A stretch of 64,000 nt of DNA from Channallabes apus (taxonomy: Eukaryota > Chordata > Actinopteri > Siluriformes > Clariidae): the NCBI GenBank assembly GCA_030522415.1, contig CM060106.1:25944967-26008966 (forward strand). The letters run 5' to 3'. The position numbers and the translations under genes are program-made. Below are positions 48,495 to 60,214 of this stretch, in pieces. The notes beneath the pieces were generated by a model. The model was not told the origin of the DNA and ran no database searches. It was given only the letters and a program-made list of their open reading frames with translations. Each line of letters starts with the position of its first letter. Positions within the stretch are counted from its first letter, which is position 1.

Positions 48495-50800
48495 AATCGC
48501 CCCCTACTGTGATTACTGTAGACATAAAGTCATAGATCAGTGCAGCCAACCTTTGCCTAATGATGACAGCTTGAATGGATGGGTGCGTATTTGTAAATGT
48601 AGTATTAGTGGGACACAAATGACTCCTGAATTGAGGAATCGTCCTATAAATGAACCCTTAAGCACTTACCTATAAACGGAACATAATGTGACCATATACG
48701 CCAGTATGTAGGGGACAATGGTACAGTATCAGTGAGACAGCAGGACAGTTAGCTAGGTTTTGGCATGAATTTGATCCTTTTTCTGCAGTATGAAGCGTGT
48801 ATTCAGTGATAAAGAGTGTGACAGGAGTGTGATGTACTGTACTGTACAGTAAGCCATGCAGACGATCGTGAGCAGCAGTCCCATCCCGTAATAAGTCGTA
48901 TTGATTACTGACCTGCTCAACAACTGAACCTGCTTACATTTATCTGCCTCATCTCTCACGTATGCTTTCGCGCTCTCTTACTAAGCAACAGATTCTCAGC
49001 TCAGCGCGGAGTGTGATGTCACCTTTCTTCCCCGTGCGCATGTTTGTGTGTGTCAATATCTGTATATCAATCGCTCTATGCGTCCTCGTCCATCTAAACA
49101 GGGATCGATTGTCACTTTCAGTATGCATATGGCAGATCCCAGCAACTTGCTTTTTTTTTTTCTTCATGACTCTATTGCGGAGATAAATGCACATACACAC
49201 ATACACACATACATGCACACACACACACCCTGCTGTGAGAACAAATAGAGCTGTTCTGTTTCTGTAGACCGAGGAATCTGCAGTTCGTAGGAGGTTCTAA
49301 AGTGTATTTTACACTGACAACAAAAATATTGAAAAATATTCGGCTGTTCAATACACACGAGTGAAAAATGTCCCAAACATAAGCATGCCTTAGTCTCTTG
49401 AATTGAAATGTTTCTCTGCAGGGAAACTGAATGTGTTGATGTACTTTCATACATCACTGCGTACATTTAAGCCAAAGCTAACAAGGCTTTTAGTACTTAG
49501 TGTCTTCTATATAAAAAAAAGAAAGTTTTTGTCTGCACATCGGTCAGAAACTCACTATTTCAATGATATTGTTTGAGAAAATTATCTGTCTGTATGTCTG
49601 TCCAGCCAGATTTTGTCACAGCATCATGCAAGACTGGCTAAACAGAATTTTATGAAACTTTGCCAGTATTGTGGTATTCACCTGAAGCTAAATGTGCGCC
49701 ATTAATGAAATCAAAATGTTGATTAGAAGGGAAGCTATATCACTTTTTCCCTTAAGGTGGGTGTGGCTATACGCCTTACTCCACAGAGCCAATCAATGCA
49801 TACTGTGTATACACTTGCTGGAGTATACCGCGCCTACAAGCCGCCAAAATCTTCAATACACACAAACTCATCATGAGTTACTACAAAAAAAAAAAAATGG
49901 TACATACAGTATAAAAAAATTAACCTTGTGCCATGAATGAAATAAATATTTTGATTAGATAAGTTATGAGCTACTGTATGTACCAGATGCTGATCAGCTT
50001 ATTTTTAGCTTTAACTTTTTAACTCTTTACCCGTTTACATACTTACATAAACTATTAAAATTATCCACAAATAAAAATTACAAAGCAAAGAGAAAAAAAT
50101 CATTTATTCTGGTTATCCAACGTTTTCACTATACTACCATTTTCACCATTTTTACGATACTCTGATTTTCTGTCTGATTCTCTGCTGTCAGATCTTTTGT
50201 CTAGAAAGAAAAAAATCTGCCTGCTTGTGAGAGTCGGATTGTAACTTATAACATGTAAGACATAATTGCTTTTACACTGACACTTTAAGATTAATGCACA
50301 GCTAACATTAACAAGTAAAGCCTTCATGTCTAAATTATTACACGCTCTCCTCAAAAGGCATCTTTATGGCTCATTGCAGCTTTTCACAAACAGGTTTCAT
50401 AAAACCGTAGCATGATTTCATACCACAAAACAATTCCTCCATCAAAAAAGTGGAAATCTGAAAGCCATGCTTCCTACACGATACTTCTGTAGTATGACTG
50501 ATAGCAGTCGTCATTCTGACATTTCAGCATAATGAATGCAGTTACTCTCTCCAAAACCATCATCTTTTTAGGGTAAATTCCACATATATTATTTTTTTTA
50601 CATTAGCATTAAGGACAAACATTAATTCGTTAATTCAGCCCAAATGTCTCTAGCTGACAACTCTCCTAATATCCTTGTGTAAGAGAGATATTTTTTTCTC
50701 ATCAATATACAGTACAGTATATTGATGCAAGTCAGTATTTTAACCTCATTCTGAATACTAATATACACACAGCGGCCACTTCAGTAGGTAGTAATTCATA
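48495..50800. other. intergenic sequence, nothing recognised
   Basis: No gene recognised. Short CA repeats at 49195-49228. The train of three overlapping TACTGTA/TACAGTA heptamers lies at 48835-48851. Confidence 0.45.
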
Positions 50801-50829
50801 CTAGTACTGGCTTCAACCCCTTTTGTATG

Positions 50830-51370
50830 GTGGCCAAAAAGTGCAAAACAAAATAACAAAACCAAAAACTAAATAACAAATCAAAAAATTTCATAACAAA
50901 ATCGAAAAACAAAATAACAAAATCGAAAACAAAATAACAAATCCAAAAACTAAATAACAAATCGAACAAACGAAGTAACAAAACCTGAAAACAAAATAAC
51001 AAATGCAAAAACAAAATATTAAAACTCAAAACAAAATAGCAAATTCAAAAACGAATGAACAAAACCGAAACAAAATAACAAATTCTAAACAAAATGACAA
51101 AAACAAAATAACAAAATAACCAAACCTAAAACAACATAAAAAAACGAAAACAAAATTACAAAACCGCAACCTAATTTACAAATGAAAAACAAAATAACAA
51201 AACCGAAAACAAAATAACAAATTCAAAACAAAATAATTAAAACAAAAACAAAATAACAAAACCTAAAACAACATAAAAAATTAAAACAAAATTACAAAAC
51301 CGCAACCTAAATTACAAATTAAAAAAACAAAATAACAAAACCGAAAACAAAATAACAAACTTAAAAACAT
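50830..51370. repeat. A-rich minisatellite, unit near AAAACAAAATAACAAAACCG
   Basis: About 540 nt of imperfect repeats of roughly 19-20 nt built from CAAAATAACAAA plus a variable ACCGAAAA. Almost free of T and G on this strand. Confidence 0.9.
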
Positions 51371-51609
51371 GCTCATGAACAATACTCAGCTAGGCTGTTG
51401 CATTTCAAAGATAGTCAGTGGGTATTAAGGGATTCCAAGAGAAAGTGTTCCAAGAAAATATCATGTATGATATAAAGCTCCATGCTTTAATGTTGTTTAC
51501 ATCAAATTCTAACCAAATCGAACTTGTCCAACTTGTCAGACTGGGTGACATTTTAGCAATCTTCTATTGTCCAGTTTTGGCCCGAGGGGTTTTGGCCCGA
51601 GGGTTCCTC

Positions 51610-51960
51610 TACTTGTTTTTAGCTGACAGGACTGGCAACCGGTGTAATCTTCTGCTGCTGTAGTCCATCTGCTTCATGGTTTGACAAGAATTCAAGATTA
51701 GCCACGCATTTCCTCTATTTCAGACCATTCTCTGTAAACCTTAGAGAGGGTTGTGCATGAAATCCCTGTAGCAGTTTTAGAAACACTCATGCCAGCTTGT
51801 TTGGAACCAACAAACCGTGTCACGTTTAAATCCACGTACTGTAAATCACCCTTCCTCACCATTCTGATGCTCAGTTTAAACTTAAGCAGATCACATGTGG
51901 TTAAACAGCTGAACCTAATGAAGTGGCAGGTGAAAGTATATTGACGAATCTAAACAGGAA
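51610..51960 (-). pseudogene. Tc1-type transposase fragment, family of 29149-29703
   Basis: TTTTTAGCTGACAGGACTGG, GTAATCTTCTGCTGCTGTAG and ATTTCAGACCATTCTCTGTA read on the minus strand as a decayed transposase centre. The 29.4 kb element carries the same TTTTTAGCCGACAC motif. Confidence 0.6.
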
Positions 51961-52384
51961 ATAGTTACAGATACGCAGAGAAGCGTTTCAGGCCTTACTT
52001 TTAATAAGAAAGGGCTTGAATATTGATCATTTAAATTAAACACTTCAAGCATGCAACATATGGTTTATCTGCTTTACTGTCTAAGTACACCTTGCTATAA
52101 TAAAGTACCACTTAGAATTTGATTATGATAAAACGTCACCAGCTAATAATTCCTTAAATACAAAGATTCATGTTTTTTGGGGACATGAATATTTTTTTAC
52201 TGCAATTCAGTTCAATTTGCTTATTATGTTTGATTTTCATTAATCAGGAGATATTTACTTTTTTGTATAACAGCAGCTCTGATAATAGGGTCAAGGCAGA
52301 TCAGAGTTCTATATTAATGTTCTAATATGTTATTGTTACCATAGTAACAACTTAAACAGAGAGGTTACATAAGCAATATTTTCT

Positions 52385-52560
52385 TACGGCGGCACTGAAG
52401 TGCAAAACCCTCACATAAGAAAGAGAGAAAACCAAAAAATTTAGCCTTGAAGTGCAAATCATAAACACACATTGAAATAGACATACTGTACAATTACAAA
52501 ACAATGTAACACAATGAAAACACAAAAAAGAAAGAAAAATCATGACAAAAAAACAACAGT
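52385..52560 (-). repeat. inverted copy of the GTTTTGCACTTCA repeat
   Basis: AGCCTTGAAGTGCAAATCAT and CACTGAAGTGCAAAACCC are the reverse complement of units at 52830-53035. Confidence 0.65.
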
Positions 52561-52829
52561 ATTGATGACTGTCATTAGCCACATCCATCCGTGATTTCTC
52601 GGGGGATCAGAGGACTTTTAGGCTGCAACATTGCTTGATTTGGTAAATTTTATTTAAAATGTAATTTTACACCAGCAATAAAGGAGAGGAGGGTCTTGCT
52701 TGATTAATAAACTGTGCATGGGCGTGGCTGATGACGTCGGTCTTGAATAGTTTCTGTAATTTTTTTGATTCTCAGGGTTGCTGTTCTTTTGTTTTGTCTT
52801 AGTCATATCTTTGGTATCATTTTTGTGTT

Positions 52830-53035
52830 TGTGTTTTGCACTTCAAGGCTTAAAGCTCTTCTTTTCTTTTTTTTTTTTTCTTTTTTGTTTTTCTGTTTTG
52901 CCCTTCATAAGCAATATTGGTTTTTTTTTTGTACGCTTGTTTGTGTTTGCGTTTTGCACTTCAGAACTGAAAGTTTGTGTTTTTTCTTTTTGTGCCTGTT
53001 TGTTTGTGTTTATGTTTTGCATTTCAGTGTCCCCC
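52830..53035 (+). repeat. tandem repeat with GTTTTGCACTTCA core
   Basis: Units near 52835, 52890, 52950 and 53015 share TGTTTGTGTTTGCGTTTTGC then ACTTCAG with T-rich spacers. Together with 52385-52560 this makes an inverted pair of about 270 nt arm spacing. Confidence 0.65.
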
Positions 53036-53359
53036 TCCTTTTTTTCATCTAAGAAAGCAAAAGAAAGACTGATATAAAAAAGAAAGCTGCGGTAATGTAA
53101 GTGATAAAAGGAGCATCTTTCACAAGCCAGTCCATACACATTCAATGTAAATTTAAACGGATTAAAGTACAACGTGTCCTAATTTAATTTAAAAAAATAA
53201 ATAAGGAGAATAAATACCTATGGTCTAAGAAGAATTAAACATTTTATGATGTAATTTTATTGGAAACACTCCACAGTAAATGCTTAAGATCAGGTTTGTT
53301 CACTATGAACCACTGCCGATTTATATTACTGTAACAGTTTTATTTTAGAGATCATTCCG

Positions 53360-53570
53360 TGCTTAGCACCGCCTCTTCTCTCTCCTCCAGGGTTCAGGGT
53401 GTTGTTCTTGGGTACTCTGATTTCCTCCCATAATCTAAATGCGATGTAGACTGATTGTGATTTATGAATTACCTGTACTGATGTCTACCCTTCTTTTTGT
53501 TCTGAGTTCCCTGGGCTAATCTCCAGCCCACACAGGATAAACGGTATGAACGGCTATGCATGTGTACGGA
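53360..53570 (+). repeat. dispersed fish repeat, family M (+, decayed)
   Basis: CTCCAGGGTTCAGGGTGTTG, GGTACTCTGATTTCCTCCC, GCGATGTAGACTGATTGTG, CACAGGATAAACGGTATG. Confidence 0.6.
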
Positions 53571-53994
53571 AGAATAGTTAAAGAAGCTAACTATTGTATA
53601 AGAAGCTCCCGTGTTTTAAACTGAATGTCAAAATCTGTACGTCCTCAAATACGGCTTATTTAACTTTGTTGTTGTGTACCATAGGAGCTGCACTGAATTC
53701 TTTTTGTATATCAGGAAAATAAATAAATCCAATATAAAGGATGTAAAAATGTAGTAGGTCGTCTAGTTGAAGGTTGCTTATCATTTATGCACCCTCTGTA
53801 GCGTGTCAGTGTGGTTCATAACTCAGCCTGCTCCTTTCAACGCATGTAATTACACAACTGACATTTCAACCAGAGTGTCCATGTTTCACTTCAGTTCAAT
53901 AACACACACACACACACGCACACATTTCCAACACTAGCACCAGAATTAAAGCTGGAAAAAAAAAGGGGAAGAGATGTGGGGTGGAGAGGATCGA

Positions 53995-54145
53995 TAAGAG
54001 GTAGCATGCATTCTAATGCCTCCTTAATGGGCTGGAGTATTAATTATTCAGCAAAGGCCATTTTAGCTGCTCATTAAAGTGACAGCTGGGTGGAGAAATA
54101 TGCGCCATTGTACGACATGTCCAGGGTCATTACCAAGCTTGCCGT
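53995..54145. promoter_or_regulatory. candidate conserved non-coding element
   Basis: CCTCCTTAATGGGCTGGAGT, ATTAATTATTCAGCAAAGGC, GCTGCTCATTAAAGTGACAG: paired TAAT/ATTA cores with a bHLH-like CAGCTG, no simple repeat, high complexity. Texture typical of vertebrate developmental enhancers; not proven. Confidence 0.4.
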
Positions 54146-54294
54146 CTCCACACATACACCCACACATACACAGAGCCTAAAGATAATTTTTATCTGCACC
54201 CTCTTTTAGTCTGTATCTGTACGTGTGTATGAGCTCCTGGTTCTTTGAATGCATATCAGTACATCATCACGATCCCTCTCACCCCACATCCATC

Positions 54295-54610
54295 ACCCAC
54301 AGCTCGTGTTTAATGCGACAGAGTTAAAATTCCCCTGCATGGCCATGGTGGTTCCATGTACTGTACTGTAAACCCCTTTCCTTTGTGATGAGATTCCTAA
54401 TGACACCACAGCAGTCTGGCCTACTAAATGCCTATGACCTGATTTATTTCTCCCTCTATTACCACCATGCTGACACACACAAATACATTGCAGTGAGATG
54501 CCAGTGGCAGGGAACATCTGTTGGAGGAAGGCCCTGCCACGTGGTGTTAAAATCGCACAGGCCTTGAAGGCGCAGTGTGGCCATGTAGAAACAGCTCCCA
54601 TGTATGGGTG
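54295..54610. promoter_or_regulatory. candidate conserved non-coding element
   Basis: High-complexity block with CCCCTGCATGGCCATGGTGG and GATGCCAGTGGCAGGGAAC; a weak ORF on each strand but no recognisable domain or splice structure. Confidence 0.25.
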
Positions 54611-54654
54611 TATGGTTATATTTTCACTTATTTTACACAAGCGTGAGTCAAAAA

Positions 54655-54800
54655 TTATCCCCCCGATGTTTTCCCCCCGATTTTCTCCCTAATTTAGTTG
54701 TATCCAATTCTTCTCCGTCACTAGGGGGCTCCCAAATTAAGGCTACTACTGCCGAAGAACCACGTGACGCCAGCTGACTGCATCTTTTTCGAACTGCTCT
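54655..54800 (-). repeat. tRNA-derived SINE, family B (tail half only)
   Basis: TTTAGTTGTATCCAATTCTT, CACTAGGGGGCTCCCAAATT and ACGTGACGCCAGCTGACTGC match the distal half of the 33.7 kb copy. The tRNA head is replaced by a mariner fragment starting at about 54820. Confidence 0.8.
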
Positions 54801-54819
54801 GTTGGGATGGAAGCGTACA

Positions 54820-55275
54820 GTTTTCTTGGAACATTATAAGAAAAAGGGTTCAACAATCAATAGTGCTCATTACAGCGTGATGTTTATTGAAGAGCTGAAA
54901 TCTTCGGATTAATCCAAGGGCATTGTGATCTCGCATAATAATGCACATCTGCACACCTCTGGCCAACACTGTCAACACTCTGCAAAAACTTTGTGTTGAG
55001 ATGTTAAAGAATCCTCCCTATAGTCCTGATCTCGCTCCACTGGACTTGGACCTTTTTAGTCCCCTGATTGCAGCCTTACGAGGATGAAGATTCACTTCTG
55101 ATGAAGAAGTGAAGACAGTGGTTCATTCATGGCTCGCAGCTCAGCCAAAAACATTTTTTAATGTGAGAATAAGAAAGCTTCCTGACAGATGGACAAAATT
55201 ATGTCAACAATTATGTACTTGTCTTTTCTAAAAAATGTATTAAAATAAAGTGCAGATAATTTTGGACTTGCCCTG
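54820..55275 (+). pseudogene. mariner-type transposase C-terminal remnant
   Basis: NNAHLHTSGQHCQHSAKTL (second catalytic block, normally HDNARPHTA), NPPYSPDLAPLDLDLFSPL (catalytic PDLAPSDYHLF with the final Asp), RFTSDEEVKTVVHSWLAAQ, PKTFFNVRIRKLPDRWTKL. One stop interrupts it near 55087. The N-terminal half is lacking. Confidence 0.88.
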
Positions 55276-55484
55276 GTGCGTATGTATTTCCATCCATCTA
55301 CTGTAGGAACCTCTGTAGTCCTACTAGGGACCAAAAGAGCCAATGGTGACAGTTGTATTTAATCCATTTGTACAACCATGGTAGGACCTCTGGTCAACAT
55401 TCACATATTACAGGCAATTTGGATACACCAGTTAGTCTTATCTGGATGTCTCTGGACTGTGGTTGGAAACTGCAGAACCTGGAG

Positions 55485-55610
55485 GACACCCACCAAGCAC
55501 AAGGAGAAAATGCAGATTCCATACACACAGGCCTGACGTGAGAATTGAACCCAGGACCTGATGGTACAAGGCAACAGTGCTTACCACTCAGCCACTGTGC
55601 CACCATATAC
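55485..55610 (-). repeat. dispersed fish repeat, family M (-)
   Basis: ACCCACCAAGCACAAGGAGA, GAATTGAACCCAGGACCTG and TTACCACTCAGCCACTGTGC: the tRNA-like head of family M in reverse. Confidence 0.65.
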
Positions 55611-55699
55611 AGTATAATATAGTTTTGTTTTAAAAAAATTACATTAATGCAGGTTGTATTTTTGTACAGGTTCTTAAATGGCACTGATAATGACACTAA

Positions 55700-57030
55700 C
55701 ATAGTCTGGTTTAGTTTTTATCATGTTATTGTTGACATTATATTGTTTCTTAAGCTGATTTCTTAGCTAAATGTCTTTCTCAGGTTTGGAAAATATCTAA
55801 AATAGTGTTATATACCAAAGGCTTACAATTCACTTGGCATTACAGGAATACTAATTCGGGATACATTGATAGATTTATAGCTTTATCATTTGGTTCTTAA
55901 TGAGCAAGACAAAGGTGACACTGGCAATGAAAAAGTCCCTGAAACATCATGATGAAGAAACGTTAAGAGCCTGGATGCCTTCTCAGGCAGCCTTGAAGCC
56001 AGCTAAAAGGGCTTTTATAAGTTTGGTTGCCAAGCAACACGTTCCTGCAGGTAATCTGTGAAAATATGTGCACCTTGGTTGTGCACCTTTATAAACTCGG
56101 TATGTGGTGTACAGTGCGCAGACATAATTTCTAAACAGACATTTTATTTAGGTGGAAGGCTTATTTCTACAGCTAGTATCCGTACCTCCAAAGCATGCCA
56201 AAATTGGATATATATCTCTCTCCTGAAAGAGGGGATTTTGGAATGGGCCACAGCAGTCTAGCAAAATGTGTTAACATCTGACTCCACACTTCAATAATTC
56301 ATGTACCATTAAGGTGCACCTTTGACCACCCATGCACTGTGTGATTGATTCCGAAGGAATCCTTGGGGGAACCCATGCTACCGAGCTCCTCTGTCTGGAA
56401 AAGGAGCCATGAAAAGAAGAGAACAGGTGTCTGTATTGTGGATAAGCTGGTCACTGGCATTCATACTGACTTCAACTTAAGCCAAAAAGCAAGGTCATCC
56501 CAGGGAAAGGGATCTGTGATGTTCTGCTCCCATGTCTATGGTCTCTTTCTCTCCACCTGGAGAGAGCGCCAACAACCAAAAGTGAAAGCCTTCATTCATT
56601 TAGCATCAGCTGGTAACATAATAGATTTTATTTGGGAACGTGGGAATGCCAATGGTGATGCTTTTACACCCCATCCTATTGTCTCTGCTGGATGAATGGC
56701 TGGCTAGGGGCAGGACTCATAGCCAGACAGACTCTCTCAACTATACGCTAACAAGGGCATCACTCAGAACACTTCTCTTTTAAAATGAACTCAAGTTCCA
56801 ATACTTCCATTTGTGCTAGGGCCCTCATGACTCCAGCATCATAACACCTGTTTGACTGGCCCATCCAAACAATCTTTGTCAATGTTACCAATACTGCTTT
56901 AAAGGTATTTGACTCCATTACTTTAGACTCCGTAGATTTAACTCAAATATCACTGATATAGTTGGTATTTGAATGCTTACATTTGGAAAGGTTTTTTTTA
57001 CTCAATCGGATTTACGCAATGTGTAGAATC
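55700..57030. other. intergenic sequence, nothing recognised
   Basis: Two ORFs (56058-56261 and 56345-56695) have normal-looking composition but no recognisable domain, no splice structure and no signal peptide. Not called as genes. Confidence 0.45.
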
Positions 57031-57034
57031 AGTC

Positions 57035-57480
57035 TGACCTTGGGATGAATTAGCTGGGACGATCACTGCTTTGAAGATTTTCTGTCTTGAACGTTTTCCA
57101 CTTGTGTCCATCATTCAGGAGAGCCCTGAACTTTAAATTGTTTGGAAATAGTTGTATAACCGAGATTGATTCTCTAAGACATTAAGGCATTGCTTATGTC
57201 TTTCCCTCTTGGTATTTGGTTAACACACACCTGAATGCTCCAGATCACCAAACTGCCAAAACCTCTGCTTTATAGAGGTCTGCATATCTGCTGATGATCA
57301 GTTAATCATGAGCTGACAATTAGCAGCACCTAGTTGCAACTTACATACCCTCTTAAATCCTTTAGAGGCAGTAACGGGGTACTAAGTATTGCACATGTTT
57401 TTTTCTTTTCTTTTTGGTTTCATTTTTTGTTAAATAAATAATTGCACTGTAAAAAAAAAAAAGTTCTATTTTGTTGTTCG
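57035..57480. mobile_element. DNA transposon fragment, superfamily unclear
   Basis: ACACACCTGAATGCTCCAGA, TTTATAGAGGTCTGCATATC, CTGATGATCAGTTAATCATG and the end GGTACTAAGTATTGCACATG are familiar from fish DNA transposons. Recalled similarity only. Confidence 0.45.
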
Positions 57481-58566
57481 TCTGAAGTTGTATTTGCCAA
57501 ATATTAAGACCCGCTGTGAACAAAGAATTAGAACATTTTGAAAAAAAACTGTAAATCCTAAATATACGTCATTCTGTATATGGACATTATTTCTGTGCCA
57601 GACAATGTATGTCAATCGAGCAAGTCTCGAGTCTATTGAGAGAATAATTAACTTAAACATTGTCAATTGAAGTAGAGATTTTGATTTGAGGCACTTGTTC
57701 AAATTCTGTCAGTTACCAACTGTTCACTGATGGGGACTTTATTGGTACAAAACTGTTTGTGGCAATTTCAGTCCAGAAACGCTACTGCAGTCTTAAGCCA
57801 TCATAGTAACACTGTTTGTGTAAAATGCTGTCCAACGCCATCTACATGGATTGAAAGTGTCCTCAGCAGTCACACAAATCTGTAAGTAGATCATATGAGA
57901 GAAAATCAAAGTCAGGATCCTTAGCAAAAATTAGGCCAACAAGGCTCGGATTTGGCACAAATCTAAGTTGATTGGTTCTGGAAGTTTCACAAAATTCAAG
58001 GAACATTGTATTTTATGTGCGTAGGAAAGTATCTGATTTAAATTCCTCATTTTAACTGTAGGGCAGGCATCACTAAATGGCAGACCTCAGTCTGGATCTG
58101 GACCGAGTGATGGTTCTATCCTGATAAATGAGAATTCTTAATATTTCAGTAATCTAGCACTTTATTCCTTGATGTGGGCGTGGCTATACATAGAGACAAT
58201 CAAGGTAACAATTTCAAGAAAAGGAAAGTACACTATGAAAACCGAACCATTAAAGATAAATGAACAGTTCAATATATGTTTATTCATCCTGCAGGACGTT
58301 TAAAACCACCAATAATAAAACGCAGTAATGTGGAACACCACTATGAGATAAAACACGGGTTGTTAGAGCCAACATATCCGCAGCAGTCTAAGGTGATGGC
58401 GTATAAAATACCCAAAGTGAGAGTATGACAGAGCAACAAGACTTATTTATTTACAGCACAGCAGCATGCAAATAAAGATTGATTAAAGATTGTTGTTTGT
58501 ATTCAATACACATACAAGGAAATATAAAAGGCATCAAAGTTGGCTCAATTGTCAACAATTAATCTA

Positions 58567-59114
58567 CAGGGTGGGCCATTTATATGGATACACCTTAATA
58601 AAATGGGAATGGTTGGTGGTGATATGAGTTATTGTAACGTATTATTAATTATTATTAACGTATTATTAACTTATTACTATTATTGTTAGTTAACTGTAGC
58701 ATGGGAGATGGGTGGTCTCGTAGGGTGTCTTGCATTGAAATCTGCTGCAATGACCCGGTTACTGCGTTCACCAGACATCAACACAATTTCTATCCGCTCC
58801 TCACGTGTTACCCTCTGCGACATGTCAATGGCTGTAAACAAAGAGAAACTTGTAAATAACTCATGAAAGAATAAAGTTAAGTTAAAACCAAGCACACCAT
58901 TGTTTTTCTTGTGAAATTCCCAATAAGTTTGATATGTCACATGACCCTCTTCCTGTTGGATCCAAAATGGCCGATTTAAAAATGGCCACCATGGTCACCA
59001 CCCATCTTGAAAAGTTTCCCCCCTCACATATACTAATGTGCCACAGACAGGAAATTAATATCACCAACCATTCCCATTTTATTAAGGTGTATCCATATAA
59101 AGGGCCAAAATCTG
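58567..59114 (-). mobile_element. mariner-type transposon with ~55-bp inverted repeats, internally deleted
   Basis: Ends CAGGGTGGGCCATTTATATG and, inverted, CCATATAAAGGGCC...CTG, both flanked by TA. The inner arms repeat GGTGTATCCATATAAA-type sequence and AATGGGAATGGTTGGTG. The minus strand encodes only the N-terminus of the transposase: MSQRVTREERIEIVLMSGER, then NRVIAADFNARHPTRPPISH, an HTH typical of this group. The catalytic domain is deleted, so it is non-autonomous. Confidence 0.9.
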
Positions 59115-59658
59115 TAGTTCGATTTTGATGCTGTGGTTTAATGCATGCATTTCATGTCCATTTTCTCAGTTTAGAAAAGCTCATTTTAGTGTTTAAATGT
59201 GTGTTTGTGCATCAGAAACCTGTGAAAATTGTTAACAGTTGTTTACAGTAAAAAGTTACAACTTCATCTGCAAGCCATGATGAGGCCAATGTTAAACTAA
59301 CAGGATGACAAATTCACCTGTGGCCATACCCCTGTGGTCTATTGTAAAGTTAGCACCCCATTTAAAAAAAGAGTGGCAGAATTAACACCAGCAAGGAAAA
59401 TATTTGCCGCTGGAAAAGTTCACATGCATGCAACCGTTTAAGGTTTAGTTGTTACCTTCCTGGCAGTTCTCAACCACGACTGAGCCGTATTATACTAAGA
59501 TGTTTCCAAGTTGCTCCACATGGAGGAAACACATTTTCCAGATTGTTGCAGGTTGCAAACAATGCTCTGTGGTTGGCCGTTCGTTGAAAATAAGTGTTTC
59601 TTGGACACATTTATTGTTGACATAGACTCCACTCTGGAACTATAGCTGGAAATTGGAC

Positions 59659-59684
59659 TTAACCCTAACCCCTAACCCTAACCC
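59659..59684. repeat. interstitial telomere-like repeat
   Basis: Four near-perfect CCCTAA units (one with an extra C). The element lies far from any recognisable chromosome end. Confidence 0.8.
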
Positions 59685-60024
59685 AGTACTCACTGAGACT
59701 GTGATCATAATAAACCACAACCTTTGAATTTATTCAATGATTTTATGTTGTTAGTGCTAAATAACCACAGATTAACATCCTTTCTGCTGTATCATGCCCA
59801 CAATAAAAAACAACAACCCAGGAAGTCATGATGCAGAGCACTCTGGTCAAGATTAAGTCATTTGAAACATGTATGTTTGCGTGTTTGTTCAGCTTCAAAG
59901 TGGCGTGACCACAAGCAGCTACTATTTAGACACATCAATGTTGTGTGTTTAGGCTGTTTCACTTCACGTACGGTTGCTGTTTGTCTATATCGGTCAGAGC
60001 ACCAATGGCTCAGTCACTGCAGTG

Positions 60025-60029
<5 letters not shown>

Positions 60030-60062
<33 letters not shown>
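60030..60062. repeat. (TG)n followed by (GA)n
   Basis: About 13 TG units then GAGAGAGAG. Confidence 0.9.
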
Positions 60063-60064
<2 letters not shown>

Positions 60065-60214
60065 TAATCAAACCCTGGAGAGAAAGGATTTGTGGGGTTA
60101 TGGAAAGCGGCAGGTCGTGATTGTGTGATTTTGAAAATGTTGTGGTTTTCCTTTCCTCTATACAGAATGGGAAATTCAACTCTCTCTCTCTCTATCTCTC
60201 TCTTTCTCTCTCTG

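Noticed and set aside
50830..51370. repeats with regular spacing resembling a CRISPR array
   Set aside because: Contiguous A-rich units without unique spacers, in a vertebrate genome; it is a minisatellite.
53990..54610. possible exon of a neighbouring gene
   Set aside because: No frame with a domain and plausible splice sites on either strand; treated as candidate non-coding elements.
56345..56695. 116-aa ORF with ordinary composition
   Set aside because: No recognisable domain, no splice sites in phase, no partner exons; kept only as a note in the intergenic entry.
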